Below are positions 34,907-44,340 of a stretch of 64,000 nucleotides of DNA, in pieces. How positions within the stretch are numbered: position 1 is the first letter of the stretch; each line of letters starts with the position of its first letter. Source of the DNA: Mesorhizobium opportunistum WSM2075 (GTDB lineage Bacteria > Pseudomonadota > Alphaproteobacteria > Rhizobiales > Rhizobiaceae). Both the position numbers and the translations under genes were made by a program. The notes beneath the pieces were generated by a model that made no database searches, was not told the DNA's origin, and saw only the letters and a program-made list of their open reading frames with translations. Location: assembly GCF_000176035.2 (NCBI RefSeq), contig NC_015675.1, positions 4,592,001-4,656,000 of the forward strand, read 5' to 3'.

Positions 34907-36472
34907 GTGAGTGCAAATCATGATGGGGCGAACCTGCTCGAGGTTCGTGGCCTGACCAAGATATTCGGCACACTGACGGCGTGCGATCATATCGATCTCA
35001 ACATCGCCAGAGGTGAAATCCACGCGCTGCTCGGCGAAAACGGCGCCGGCAAGTCGACGCTGGTCAAGATGCTGTTCGGCTCGCTGGAACCCAATTCCGG
35101 CGGGATTTTCTGGAACGGCCAGGCGGTCCGGATCACCAGTCCAGGTGCTGCGAAAAAGCTCGGCATCGGCATGGTGTTCCAGCATTTCTCGCTGTTCGAG
35201 GCGCTGACCGCGGCCGAGAACATCGCGCTGTCGCTGGATGACGGCTCGCCGATCAGCAGCATCGCCGCCAAGGCGAGGGCGCTTTCCTACAGCTACGGCC
35301 TGCCGCTCGATCCTGAATCGCTGGTAGGCGACCTGTCGGTTGGTGAGCGCCAGCGCATCGAGATCATCCGCTGCCTGCTGCAAACGCCGCAGCTCATCAT
35401 CCTCGACGAGCCGACCTCGGTGCTGACGCCACAGGAGGCCGACAAGCTGTTCGAGACGCTGGAGCGGCTGCGCGCGGAAGGCAAATCGATCCTCTACATT
35501 TCGCACCGGCTGGAAGAGGTCAAACGCATCTGCGACCGCGCGACCGTGCTGCGGCACGGCAAGGTGGTCGGCCACTGCAACCCGCGCGAGGAGACGGCGT
35601 CATCGCTGGCCCGCATGATGGTCGGCAACGAAGTGCAGGCCGTGGTGCGCGCGCCGGTCGAGGGGATCGAAACCGCACAGCCGCTGCTCGAAATCCGCAA
35701 CCTTACCCGCAAACCGGCAACGCCGTTCTCCATTCCGCTCAAGAACATCAGCTTGAATGTCCGCGCCGGCGAGGTGATCGGCATCGCGGGCGTCGCCGGC
35801 AATGGCCAGGGCGAGTTCTTCGAATCCGTCTCGGGGGAAGTCCTGCAACAGGATTCTGCCTCGGTGCGCATCCGCGGCAAGGATGCCGGCGGCCTCACCA
35901 TCACCGGACGGCGGCTGCTGGGTGCCGCCTTCGTGCCGGAAGAGCGCCTCGGCCATGGCGCGGCACCGCGCATGAAACTTTCGGAAAACCTTCTGCTGTC
36001 GCGCCATGCAACCGACGGCAAGGCCTTTGTCGGCACCGGCGGCATGGTGAAGAGCGGTGCTGTCTACGCCGCCGCCCAACGCATCATCGAAGCGATGGAT
36101 GTGCGCAAGAGCGCGCCGGATCCGGAAGCCGCGGCACTTTCGGGCGGCAATCTGCAGAAGTTCATCGTCGGCCGCGAACTCGACCGCCGGCCCAGCGTCA
36201 TGGTGGTCAACCAGCCGACATGGGGTGTCGATGCCGGTGCCGCCGCTCACATCCGGCAGGCGCTGATCGAACTGTCGCGCAGCGGATCGGCGGTGCTGGT
36301 CATCAGCCAGGATCTCGACGAGCTGTTCGAAATATCGGATGCCATCGCCGTCATGCACAATGGCGAACTTTCCAAGCCGCTGCCGATCGCCGAAGCAACC
36401 TTCGAGAAGATCGGCTTGCTGATGGGCGGCGCCGAGCCCGGCCACGCCGAACACACGCTGGAGACGGCATGA
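34907..36472 (+). CDS. BMP-type ABC transporter ATP-binding protein (two ATPase domains)
   Basis: A 521-aa protein with two nucleotide-binding domains, as in nucleoside/BMP and sugar (RbsA) importers. Domain 1 has GENGAGKSTL, DLSVGERQRIEI and LIILDEPTSVLTPQE. Domain 2 has a degenerate P-loop region, GVAGNGQGEF, and signature LSGGNLQKFIVGREL. The GTG at 34907 is preferred (GGGAGG just upstream). The last bases overlap the first permease ATG (36469-36472). The four genes downstream of 34907 make a full importer, probably for nucleosides or purines. Confidence 0.92.
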   Translation: MSANHDGANLLEVRGLTKIFGTLTACDHIDLNIARGEIHALLGENGAGKSTLVKMLFGSLEPNSGGIFWNGQAVRITSPGAAKKLGIGMVFQHFSLFEALTAAENIALSLDDGSPISSIAAKARALSYSYGLPLDPESLVGDLSVGERQRIEIIRCLLQTPQLIILDEPTSVLTPQEADKLFETLERLRAEGKSILYISHRLEEVKRICDRATVLRHGKVVGHCNPREETASSLARMMVGNEVQAVVRAPVEGIETAQPLLEIRNLTRKPATPFSIPLKNISLNVRAGEVIGIAGVAGNGQGEFFESVSGEVLQQDSASVRIRGKDAGGLTITGRRLLGAAFVPEERLGHGAAPRMKLSENLLLSRHATDGKAFVGTGGMVKSGAVYAAAQRIIEAMDVRKSAPDPEAAALSGGNLQKFIVGRELDRRPSVMVVNQPTWGVDAGAAAHIRQALIELSRSGSAVLVISQDLDELFEISDAIAVMHNGELSKPLPIAEATFEKIGLLMGGAEPGHAEHTLETA

Positions 36473-37599
36473 TGCGCCTCGAACTCGTCAAACGCCCGCA
36501 GCGCTCGGCGCTGTTTTCGGCACTTTCGCCGTTCATTGCCTTCGCGCTGACGATCATTGCCGGCGCGGTGCTGTTCGCGCTGCTCGGCGTCAACCCGCTG
36601 ACTGCGTTCCGGATCTATTTCATCGAGCCGATCAGCCAGGTCTGGCAGTTGCATGAGTTGGCGATCAAGGCGGCGCCGCTGATCCTGATCGGCGTCGGCC
36701 TGTCCGTCTGCTACAAGGCCAACATCTGGAACATCGGCGCCGAAGGCCAGTTCATCTTCGGCGCCATCTTCGGCTCCGCCATTCCGGTGCTGTTTCCGCA
36801 ATTCGAAGGGCCGCTGGTGCTGCCGCTGATGCTTCTGCTCGGCATGGTCGGCGGTGCGGCCTACGCGGCGATCCCGGCGCTTTTGAAGACCAAGTTCAAC
36901 ACCAACGAGATCCTGACCAGCCTGATGCTGGTCTATGTCGCCCAGCTCTTCCTCGACTGGCTGGTGCGTGGCCCATGGCGCGATCCGCAAGGCCATGGTT
37001 TTCCGCAGACGATCCAGTTCGGCGACTCGGCCGTGCTGCCGGAACTGATGCCCGACGCCGGACGCGCCAATTGGGGTTTCGTCTTCGCGCTGGTTGCCGC
37101 GGTGCTGATCTGGATCCTGATGGGCCGCATGCTGAAAGGCTTCGAAGTCCGCGTGCTCGGCTCCAGCCCGAGGGCAGGGCGCTTCGCCGGCTTCGGCCTC
37201 AGCCGGATGGTGTTCTTCGCCTTCCTGCTGTCGGGCGCGCTGGCAGGTCTGGCCGGCATCTCGGAAGTCTCCGGCGCCATCGGGCAATTGCAGCCGGTGA
37301 TCTCGCCCGGGTACGGCTTCACCGCCATCATCGTCGCATTCCTTGGCCGGCTCAATCCGCTCGGCATCGTCGCCGCCGGCCTGGTGCTGGCGCTGACCTA
37401 TCTCGGTGGCGAGGCGGTGCAAAGCGCGCTCGGCATTTCCGACAAGGTGGCGCGCGTCTTCCAGGGCATGCTGCTGTTCTTCGTGCTCGGCTGCGACACG
37501 CTCATCCATTACCGCATCCGCCTGATCGGCCTGGCGCTGACGAAACAGGAAGCTCCTGCAAAGCTCGAAGCCGCGCCAAAGTTGAAGGAAGCCCGCTGA
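36469..37599 (+). CDS. BMP-type ABC transporter permease 1
   Basis: A 376-aa inner-membrane permease with about nine hydrophobic segments. It contains CYKANIWNIGAEGQFIFG, the conserved pore motif of nucleoside/BMP-type permeases (BPD_transp_2), and ISPGYGFTAIIVAFLGRLNP. The start overlaps the ATPase stop by 4 bp and the stop overlaps the second permease ATG, so translation is coupled. It ends with an Ala/Lys-rich cytoplasmic tail (APAKLEAAPKLKEAR). Confidence 0.92.
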   Translation: MMRLELVKRPQRSALFSALSPFIAFALTIIAGAVLFALLGVNPLTAFRIYFIEPISQVWQLHELAIKAAPLILIGVGLSVCYKANIWNIGAEGQFIFGAIFGSAIPVLFPQFEGPLVLPLMLLLGMVGGAAYAAIPALLKTKFNTNEILTSLMLVYVAQLFLDWLVRGPWRDPQGHGFPQTIQFGDSAVLPELMPDAGRANWGFVFALVAAVLIWILMGRMLKGFEVRVLGSSPRAGRFAGFGLSRMVFFAFLLSGALAGLAGISEVSGAIGQLQPVISPGYGFTAIIVAFLGRLNPLGIVAAGLVLALTYLGGEAVQSALGISDKVARVFQGMLLFFVLGCDTLIHYRIRLIGLALTKQEAPAKLEAAPKLKEAR

Positions 37600-38519
37600 T
37601 GGACATCACCGTCAACATCCTCCTGACCATCGCCACGGCGGCGACGCCGCTGTTGATCGCGGCGATCGGCGAACTGGTGGTCGAACGTTCTGGCGTGCTC
37701 AATCTCGGCGTCGAAGGCATGATGATCATGGGCGCGGTCGGCGGCTTCGGCGCCGGCTACCTGACCGGCTCGCCCTGGATCGGCCTTTTGGCGGCGATCG
37801 CCATGGGGGCGGCGTTCTCGCTGCTGTTTGCCGTCATGACGCTGTCGCTGGCCACCAACCAGGTGGCGACCGGCCTGTCGCTGACGCTGCTCGGCCTCGG
37901 CCTCTCCGGCATGATCGGGACCAGCTTCGTCGGCCAGCCCGGCGTCAGGTTGCCCAATCTCGATATTCCCGGCCTCAGCTCCATACCCATAGTTGGCAGG
38001 CTGCTGTTCGGCCAGGATCCGATCTTCTACATCTCGATCGCGCTGACGGCCGCCGTGATGTGGTTCCTGTTCAAGACCCGCACCGGGCTCACGCTGCGCT
38101 CGATCGGCGACAGCCATACCTCGGCGCATGCGCTCGGCATCAGGGTCATCCGCTACCGCTATCTCTCGGTCATCTTCGGCGGCGCCTGCGCCGGCCTTGC
38201 CGGCGGCCATCTGTCGCTGGTCTATACGCCGCAGTGGGTCGAGAACATGAGCGCGGGCCGTGGCTGGATCGCGCTGGCGCTGGTGGTGTTCGCGTCATGG
38301 CGGCCGTGGCGGGTGCTGGCCGGCGCCTACATCTTCGGCGCGGTGTGGATCGGCCAGCTTCATGCACAGGCTTTTGGCATTCCGGTGCCCTCGCAGATGC
38401 TTTCTTCTCTGCCCTATCTGGCAACCGTCGTGGTTCTCGTTCTAATCTCGCGCAACAAGCGTCTGACGATGATGAACACGCCGGCATCCCTGGGGCAGCC
38501 ATTCGTTCCGGATCGTTGA
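37599..38519 (+). CDS. BMP-type ABC transporter permease 2
   Basis: A 306-aa permease of the same superfamily as the upstream one. It contains [18 protein letters not shown], the matching pore motif, and [24 protein letters not shown] overlaps the upstream stop. The two permeases probably form the heterodimeric channel. The binding-protein gene follows after 50 bp. Confidence 0.92.
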   Translation: MDITVNILLTIATAATPLLIAAIGELVVERSGVLNLGVEGMMIMGAVGGFGAGYLTGSPWIGLLAAIAMGAAFSLLFAVMTLSLATNQVATGLSLTLLGLGLSGMIGTSFVGQPGVRLPNLDIPGLSSIPIVGRLLFGQDPIFYISIALTAAVMWFLFKTRTGLTLRSIGDSHTSAHALGIRVIRYRYLSVIFGGACAGLAGGHLSLVYTPQWVENMSAGRGWIALALVVFASWRPWRVLAGAYIFGAVWIGQLHAQAFGIPVPSQMLSSLPYLATVVVLVLISRNKRLTMMNTPASLGQPFVPDR

Positions 38520-38569
38520 CAACAATAAAAAACGGGAAGCTCCAAGGCTTAACACAGAGAGGTAACACA

Positions 38570-39637
38570 ATGAAAAAACTGCTTATTGCCCTGATGACGA
38601 CGACAGCGGCCTTGTCGCTGGCGGCGTCAGCGGAGGCTGCCGACAAGTTGAAGGCCTGCTGGGTCTACACCGGCCCGATCGGCGATTTCGGCTACTCCTA
38701 CCAGCATGATCAGGGCCGGCTCGAAGTCGAGAAGGCGCTCGGCGACAAGGTCGAAACCGCTTACCTGGAGAACGTCTCCGAAGGTCCCGATGCCGACCGT
38801 GCCTTCGAGCGGCTGGCGCGCGAGGGCTGCAAGATCATATTCGGCACCTCGTTCGGCTTCATGGACGCCGAAGTGAAGGTCGCCAAGAAGTTCCCGAAGG
38901 TGATGTTCGAGCACGCCACCGGCTACAAGACATCGGACAATCTCGGCATCTACAATGCGCGCTTCTATGAAGGCCGCTACGTGCTTGGCCAGATCGCCGC
39001 CAAGGAATCGAAGTCCGGCGTCGCCGGCTACATCGTTTCCTTCCCGATCCCGGAAGTGGTGATGGGCATCAACTCCTTCATGCTCGGCGCGCAGTCGATC
39101 AACCCGAACTTCAAGGCCAAGATCGTCTGGGTGAACTCCTGGTTCGATCCGGGCAAGGAAGCGGATGCCGCCAAGGCCCTGTTCGACCAGGGCGCCGACA
39201 TCATTGTCCAGCACACCGATTCGACCGCTGCCCTGCAGGTGGCCGAAGAGCGCAAGCTGCACGGTTTCGGCCAGTCTTCCGACATGATCAAGTTCGCGCC
39301 GAACGCGCAGCTGACCTCGCTGACGGACGAATGGGGTCCGTACTATATCAGCCGGGTCCAGGCGGCCATCGACGGCACCTGGAAGCCGGACAATGTCTGG
39401 CTCGGCATCAAGGACGGCGCGGTGAAGCTTGCGCCTTACACCAACATGCCCGACGACGTGAAGGCGATGGCCGAGGCGACCGAGAAGAAGATCGCCGGCG
39501 GTTGGAACCCCTTCACCGGACCGATCGCCAAGCAGGACGGCTCGGCATGGCTGAAGGACGGCGAAGTCGCCGACGACGGCACGCTTCTTGGCATGAATTT
39601 CTACGTCAAGGGTGTCGACGACAAGCTGCCGCAGTAA
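38570..39637 (+). CDS. BMP-family ABC transporter substrate-binding protein
   Basis: A 355-aa protein with a signal peptide (cut near AEAADK; no lipobox, so periplasmic). BMP/Med family hallmarks are ACWVYTGPIGDFGYSYQHDQ, IIFGTSFGFMDAEVKVA and MFEHATGYKTSDNLGIYNAR. Relatives bind purine nucleosides (PnrA) or other nucleosides. AGAGAGG precedes the ATG. It is the last gene of the importer operon, which ends in a strong terminator. Placement last and 50 bp after permease 2 is unusual only in order, not in content. Confidence 0.94.
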   Translation: MKKLLIALMTTTAALSLAASAEAADKLKACWVYTGPIGDFGYSYQHDQGRLEVEKALGDKVETAYLENVSEGPDADRAFERLAREGCKIIFGTSFGFMDAEVKVAKKFPKVMFEHATGYKTSDNLGIYNARFYEGRYVLGQIAAKESKSGVAGYIVSFPIPEVVMGINSFMLGAQSINPNFKAKIVWVNSWFDPGKEADAAKALFDQGADIIVQHTDSTAALQVAEERKLHGFGQSSDMIKFAPNAQLTSLTDEWGPYYISRVQAAIDGTWKPDNVWLGIKDGAVKLAPYTNMPDDVKAMAEATEKKIAGGWNPFTGPIAKQDGSAWLKDGEVADDGTLLGMNFYVKGVDDKLPQ

Positions 39638-39658
39638 GCTTGCACGGATCTCGAACGG

Positions 39659-39684
39659 AAAGGGCGCCGCGCGGCGCCCTTTTT
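39659..39684 (+). terminator. Rho-independent terminator of the BMP-type importer operon
   Basis: AAAGGGCGCC and GGCGCCCTTT form a perfect stem around GCGC, followed by TT. It lies 22 bp past the stop and abuts the acyltransferase stop on the other strand. Confidence 0.85.
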
Positions 39685-40790
39685 CATTCGGCGGGTTGGG
39701 TTCGGCCGGGGGCCGCCCGATACTTTGCCAGCACAATTTCCACGGCATGGCCAAGCCATGTCTTGAGCAACCGTTGGGCGGGCCGTTCCCAGTAACGCCA
39801 GACCGTCCAGGAGGCGGCGAGCAGAACCGCGATGCAACCGAATGCCGCGAGCCATTTGCCAACCAACGGTGCGGCGGCATCGATGGCGAGATAGCCGATG
39901 TTCTGGTGCAGGAGGTAGAGCGGGTAGGTCAGCCCGCCGAGCGCCATCGTCAGAACGGACGGCCTGACATGATTGCGCAGCAGGACCGCGCCGATCAATG
40001 CGCCATGCATGACGACATTGGCGGCCCAGAGAGGATGCTGCGAAACGGCGAGGCCATATTCGTTCAGCATCCAGTGCTGCGTCACCGAAAGCGTTCCGCA
40101 GGACAACAGGAACGCTGCGCCAAGCAGCAGCAACGCCGGCAGTGACCGGCCATGCGCATGCAGATGGTGGACCAGCACGCCCGCGGCGAAAAACGGGCCG
40201 AACTCGGTGATGAACAACAGCCTTGCCGCATGACTGCCGACGAAGAATTCGTTCAACGCCGATATCGCCAGCCAGATGAAGATCAGCTCAAGCTTGCGCT
40301 TCTGAAAAACACCGGTGAGCAGGGCCAGCGTCACCCATCCGTAGAAAACCAGTTCAAGCACGATCGACCAGTAGACGCCGTCCATGAAAGGTTGGCCGAG
40401 GGCCGGCGCGAACATCGACAGGTTGGCGGCATACTGCCTGAGAGAGGTTGCAAACAGCGGTGCGCCGACCGAAGCGACGACGATGAAGGTGATCGTCATG
40501 CAAAACAGGAACCCGGGATAGAGGCGAACGAAACGGGCGATCGCAAACTGGTGCCAGCTGCGGCTTTCCGCCGACCACGCGATGACGAAGCCGCTGATCA
40601 GAAAGAATAGATTGACGCCAAGGTAGCCATAGATGGCGAATGGCGCGGCATCGGGATAGCCCTCGGCGAGAACGCCTTCGGCGGCCGCGCCACGAAAGAA
40701 ATAGTGGAAGAGCACGACGGCAAGTGCCGCGGCCAGCCTGAGCAGGTCCAGCGTCGCGATGTAATCCTGCCCGGCAGGTCTGGTATCCAT
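39684..40790 (-). CDS. Acyltransferase family 3 (OafA/YrhL-like) membrane protein
   Basis: A 368-aa polytopic membrane acyltransferase. The N-terminus LDLLRLAAALAVVLFHYFFR has the conserved Arg and His of family 3, and LFFLISGFVIAWSAESRSW is the second conserved block, including SGF. About ten hydrophobic segments follow. Such enzymes O-acylate surface polysaccharides, lipids or Nod factors (NodX-type); the substrate cannot be read here. The gene stands alone and converges on the BMP-type operon. Confidence 0.9.
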   Translation of the reverse strand: MDTRPAGQDYIATLDLLRLAAALAVVLFHYFFRGAAAEGVLAEGYPDAAPFAIYGYLGVNLFFLISGFVIAWSAESRSWHQFAIARFVRLYPGFLFCMTITFIVVASVGAPLFATSLRQYAANLSMFAPALGQPFMDGVYWSIVLELVFYGWVTLALLTGVFQKRKLELIFIWLAISALNEFFVGSHAARLLFITEFGPFFAAGVLVHHLHAHGRSLPALLLLGAAFLLSCGTLSVTQHWMLNEYGLAVSQHPLWAANVVMHGALIGAVLLRNHVRPSVLTMALGGLTYPLYLLHQNIGYLAIDAAAPLVGKWLAAFGCIAVLLAASWTVWRYWERPAQRLLKTWLGHAVEIVLAKYRAAPGRTQPAE

Positions 40791-41028
40791 CCGAATTCCC
40801 GCATTTATGGTCCTGAGACCATAGTGCGGATCGCGGCTGAGCGGGTTAAGAGGCCTGAACCATCGCGAAATTTGGTAAATGGCGGCAGAAGCATCCGACC
40901 GGGCGCAATTGTCTGTAACGCAGTTCCGTGACCGCCTTCACAGACGCATTTGCCTTTTTACTTACATATTCATCTTGCCACCCGGACAAAATTGGCCGGC
41001 GTTACGAACGTCAGCAGGAGAAAATCTT

Positions 41029-41472
41029 ATGCAATTGAATAAAAAACTCCTAGCCATTATTGGTAGGCGTATTCCAGCCATCTATGACGTCATTCCGCGC
41101 GGACCACAGGGGCGGCTTGCACAAATCGCCCTCAATCCTCAGCCGCTCCCGCCTCACGAGCTGGGCGCCGCGATCGCCGACGAATTCGTGCGCCATGCAT
41201 GGATCGCCGAGCGCGGCGGGCAAGACATGAAAGGGGTGCTGAGCGACCTCGACGATTGGTGCCCGACGCCACCGAAGCTGCCGAAGCTGCCTCCGTGGTG
41301 GGGGCCGTTTCCGGAGCCCGAGCCGCGGCCCGAGTGGTTCGTGGATTACCATCTGGGATTTGCCGCGAGGCTGTCGGTGATCGAAGGCCAGTCAGCCGGC
41401 ACGCGACTGGACAGGACCCTCAACCAGGGCATCGACCGGTCCCTGTCTGCAATCGAGTCCGTGAAGCTCTGA
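41029..41472 (+). CDS. Proline-rich protein with NPQPLPP motif, unknown function
   Basis: A 147-aa protein. ALNPQPLPPHELG occurs around residue 35, and a proline/tryptophan-rich centre (TPPKLPKLPPWWGPFPEPEP) is followed by a probable helix (LGFAARLSVIEGQSAG). AGGAG lies 8 nt before the ATG. There is no signal peptide or membrane segment. I recall the NPQPLPP motif recurring in otherwise unrelated bacterial hypothetical proteins, but no function is known to me. It stands alone between an acyltransferase and rimO. Confidence 0.8.
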   Translation: MQLNKKLLAIIGRRIPAIYDVIPRGPQGRLAQIALNPQPLPPHELGAAIADEFVRHAWIAERGGQDMKGVLSDLDDWCPTPPKLPKLPPWWGPFPEPEPRPEWFVDYHLGFAARLSVIEGQSAGTRLDRTLNQGIDRSLSAIESVKL

Positions 41473-41492
41473 CGAAAAAAATGCCAAAACGA

Positions 41493-41509
41493 GGCGCCGC
41501 AAAGGCGCC
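41493..41509. terminator. Hairpin between convergent NPQPLPP and rimO genes
   Basis: GGCGCC-GCAAA-GGCGCC lies between the stops at 41472 and 41523. On the minus strand it is followed by TCGTTTTGG and then seven T, a plausible rimO terminator; on the plus strand only CTTT follows. Confidence 0.6.
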
Positions 41510-41522
41510 CTTTCGGCAGCCG

Positions 41523-42842
41523 TCAAACCGCCGAGCCGTAAAGATCGTAGGCGTCGGCACGGTCGATCTTGACGGTGACGATGTCGCCGGCGCGCAACGG
41601 ACGGCGCGACTGGATGTGGACCGAGCCGTCGATCTCGGGCGCGTCGTATTTGGTGCGGCCCTTTGCCGATGTGCCGTGCGCTTCGTCGATCAGCACCGGC
41701 AGGCGCTTGCCGACCTTCTTGGCGAGCTGCGTCGCCGAGATCTTCTGCTGGCGCTGCATGAAACGATGCCAACGTGCTTCCTTGATCTCCTGCGGCACCT
41801 GTTCGAGGCCGAGGTCGTTGGAGCGGGCGCCCCGGACCGGCTCGTATTTGAAGCAGCCGGCGCGGTCGATTTTTGCCTCGTCCAGCCAGTCGAGCAGCAT
41901 CTCGAAATCGTCGTCCGTCTCACCGGGGAAGCCGACGATGAAGGTCGAGCGGATGGCGAGATCGGGGCACACGTCGCGCCAGCCGCGGATGCGCTCGAGC
42001 GTCTTTTCGCCGTGCGCGGGCCGGCGCATGTTCTTCAGCACCTGCGGCGAGGCATGCTGGAACGGGATATCCAGATAGGGGAGGATTTTTCCCTCGGCCA
42101 TCAGCGGGATGACGTCGGCGACATGCGGGTAGGGGTAGACGTAGTGCATGCGCACCCAGATGCCGAGCTTGCCCAGTTCCTGCGACAAATCGAGGAATTT
42201 CGCTCGCACTTCGCGGTCGCCGAACAGCGACGTCTGGTACTTGATGTCGATGCCGTAGGCGCTGGTGTCCTGCGAGATGACGAGCAGTTCCTTGACGCCG
42301 GCCTTGGCCAACTTCTCGGCCTCGCGCAGCACGTCGGCAGCGGGCCGCGAGACGAGATCGCCGCGAAGAGCCGGAATGATGCAGAAGGTGCAGCGGTTGT
42401 TGCAGCCTTCCGAAATCTTGAGATAGGCATAGTGGCGCGGCGTCAGCTTGACGCCCTGCGGCGGCAAAAGGTCGATATAGGGATCGTGCGAAGGAGGAGC
42501 GGCCTCATGCACGGCGGCCATGACGCTCTCATAGGCCTGCGGGCCGGTGATCGCCAGCACGTTTGGATGCTTTTCGCGGATCACGTCCGGCTCGGCGCCG
42601 AGGCAGCCGGTGACGATGACCCTGCCGTTTTCCGACAGCGCGGAACCGATGGCGTTGAGCGACTCGTCGCGGGCGGAATCGAGGAAACCGCAGGTGTTGA
42701 CGACGACAAGATCGGCGCCGTCATGCTTGCGGGCGATCTCATAGCCCTCGGCGCGCAACCGCGTGATGATGCGCTCGGAGTCCACAAGGGCCTTCGGGCA
42801 TCCAAGGCTGACGAAACTGACGCGGGGGGCGGACATAGGCAA
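41523..42842 (-). CDS. rimO: Ribosomal protein S12 methylthiotransferase RimO
   Basis: A 439-aa radical SAM methylthiotransferase. The N-terminal UPF0004 domain has [12 protein letters not shown] and [13 protein letters not shown]. The radical SAM cluster is [14 protein letters not shown] (CX3CX2C). The C-terminal TRAM domain ends [17 protein letters not shown]. It adds a methylthio group to Asp88 of S12. [10 protein letters not shown] and the overall length identify RimO rather than MiaB. A hairpin follows the stop. Confidence 0.96.
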   Translation of the reverse strand: MPMSAPRVSFVSLGCPKALVDSERIITRLRAEGYEIARKHDGADLVVVNTCGFLDSARDESLNAIGSALSENGRVIVTGCLGAEPDVIREKHPNVLAITGPQAYESVMAAVHEAAPPSHDPYIDLLPPQGVKLTPRHYAYLKISEGCNNRCTFCIIPALRGDLVSRPAADVLREAEKLAKAGVKELLVISQDTSAYGIDIKYQTSLFGDREVRAKFLDLSQELGKLGIWVRMHYVYPYPHVADVIPLMAEGKILPYLDIPFQHASPQVLKNMRRPAHGEKTLERIRGWRDVCPDLAIRSTFIVGFPGETDDDFEMLLDWLDEAKIDRAGCFKYEPVRGARSNDLGLEQVPQEIKEARWHRFMQRQQKISATQLAKKVGKRLPVLIDEAHGTSAKGRTKYDAPEIDGSVHIQSRRPLRAGDIVTVKIDRADAYDLYGSAV

Positions 42843-43021
42843 GTTTCCAATGAGGGTACGGGCCGAAACGGGTCCGGCCTCAAGTCGCTATAGATGTCGG
42901 TCTGAGGCGCTTGGCACAAGCCAATACGCGCGGCGCAATAGCATGGCTTGCCTGATCAAGCAAACCGGACGACAGGCCAGGACATTGCGAAACGTCGCGA
43001 GCAGGGCTGCTCCAGGAGCGG

Positions 43022-43711
43022 TTAGTGGCCGCCTCCCGGTCCAAACCAGGGCGCCAGGAAGGCGAAGTGATCGGGGAATTGCTGCACGGCGCCATCAAGA
43101 AGCATCTTCACCGCGACGTAGAGGATGATCGCCAGGCCGATATAGGCGATCCAGCGATATTTGTGCAGCAGGCGCGCGACAAACGACGCGGCAAAGCCCA
43201 TCAGCGCGATCGACAAGGCCAGCCCGATGATCAGCACCGTCGGATGGTTCATGGCCGCTCCGGCCACGGCCAGAACATTGTCGAGCGACATCGAAACGTC
43301 GGCGATGACAATCTGCCACGCGGCCTGCGAGAAGGTCTTGCTCGGTCCCTTGCCGCCAATGACGCCGTCCTTGTCGAAGTCGCCATTCGACAGCGCTTCG
43401 GTCGCATCGCGCTCCTGCTCGTGGCTGACGCGCAGTTCGCGCCACATCTTCCAGCAGACCCAGAGCAGCAGCAGGCCGCCGGCGATGAGCAGAATGGGGC
43501 CGATGGTCAGCAGCCATTGCGTGATCAGGGCGAAGAAAATGCGCAGAACCGTGGCCGCCGCGATGCCGACGAGAATGGCCTGTTTGCGCTGGTTGGCGGG
43601 CAGGCCCGCCGCGGCGAGGCCGATGACGATGGCATTGTCGCCGGCGAGCGCAAGGTCGATGGCGATGACCTGGAGAAGAGCCGATAAGCCCGCGGCAGTG
43701 AATATTTCCAT
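43022..43711 (-). CDS. TerC-family integral membrane protein (YjbE type)
   Basis: A 229-aa membrane protein with about seven hydrophobic helices. Conserved IDLALAGDNAIVIGLAA in helix 1-2 and VIADVSMSLDNVLAVAGAA in the second repeat are the TerC hallmark (DN pairs in membrane). TerC proteins are linked to metal export at the Sec translocon, often Mn2+. The start ATG at 43711 gives MEIFTAAG; the frame is open further upstream. No riboswitch was recognised in the leader. Confidence 0.9.
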   Translation of the reverse strand: MEIFTAAGLSALLQVIAIDLALAGDNAIVIGLAAAGLPANQRKQAILVGIAAATVLRIFFALITQWLLTIGPILLIAGGLLLLWVCWKMWRELRVSHEQERDATEALSNGDFDKDGVIGGKGPSKTFSQAAWQIVIADVSMSLDNVLAVAGAAMNHPTVLIIGLALSIALMGFAASFVARLLHKYRWIAYIGLAIILYVAVKMLLDGAVQQFPDHFAFLAPWFGPGGGH

Positions 43712-43876
43712 CGACCAGGAGGCCCTTGCTCGTTCGCGCCGAGTGTTCGTCGTCGACTGTCCAGACGGGCCTAAAGGCATGGTCCGCTGGCGTCAAGACG
43801 CAGCAATGGACAACGCTTGAAAACCACTTTCATGGCCTTGGCATTACAGGGGCTTCAGCAATCGTCGGCGGACGAG

Positions 43877-44266
43877 CTAGTCGTAGAGATTGTACTTCGC
43901 CCAGTCGGTCTCGGGAATTTCGTCACCGATCCGGTAGCGGAGCTGGAGAACTTCCATATGGTCCGGCCCGGTCTGGCATTTGAATTTCAGCCGGTACCAT
44001 TGTCCCTTGCTGCGGAACGCCGCACCCGAGCTCTTGATCGCGTCGGCGCTCATCTCGGGCGTCGCGAAGGCATAGGCAACGACTCGGTCGGCCTTGAACT
44101 TGCGATCGTCATGCGTGATCCGGTCCAGGACCTCGGCGTCGCAGCGCTGTTCTAGGCGGGTTTGCGGATCGAGTTTCATCAGTCCGGCACGCAATGCGTT
44201 GTCCATCGCGCTGGCCGGAAAAGCCAGCGCCAGGGACGCGATGGCCATCATGCAGGGTCTATTCAT
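43877..44266 (-). CDS. DUF930 secreted protein
   Basis: A 129-aa protein with a signal peptide (ASLALAFPASA). The mature domain has LMKLDPQTRLEQRCDAEVLD, then AFRSKGQWYRLKFKCQTGPD with two cysteines, matching DUF930, a family common in Rhizobiales and of unknown function. Start could be 44266 or 44284; neither has a clear ribosome-binding site. It is about 75 bp downstream of the DUF2161 gene stop on the same strand. Confidence 0.82.
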   Translation of the reverse strand: MNRPCMMAIASLALAFPASAMDNALRAGLMKLDPQTRLEQRCDAEVLDRITHDDRKFKADRVVAYAFATPEMSADAIKSSGAAFRSKGQWYRLKFKCQTGPDHMEVLQLRYRIGDEIPETDWAKYNLYD

Positions 44267-44340
44267 GGGCGGGACTAGCAGCATATTTTATCTGACAAAT
44301 CAACCAAGCGGGGCGCTTCATGCTCGGCAAGCGCCCGCTT

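Noticed and set aside
36247..37509. 420-codon antisense frame across the BMP-type permease
   Set aside because: Composition is extremely Gln/Asp/His/Arg-rich and the sense strand encodes conserved permease motifs with coupled starts.
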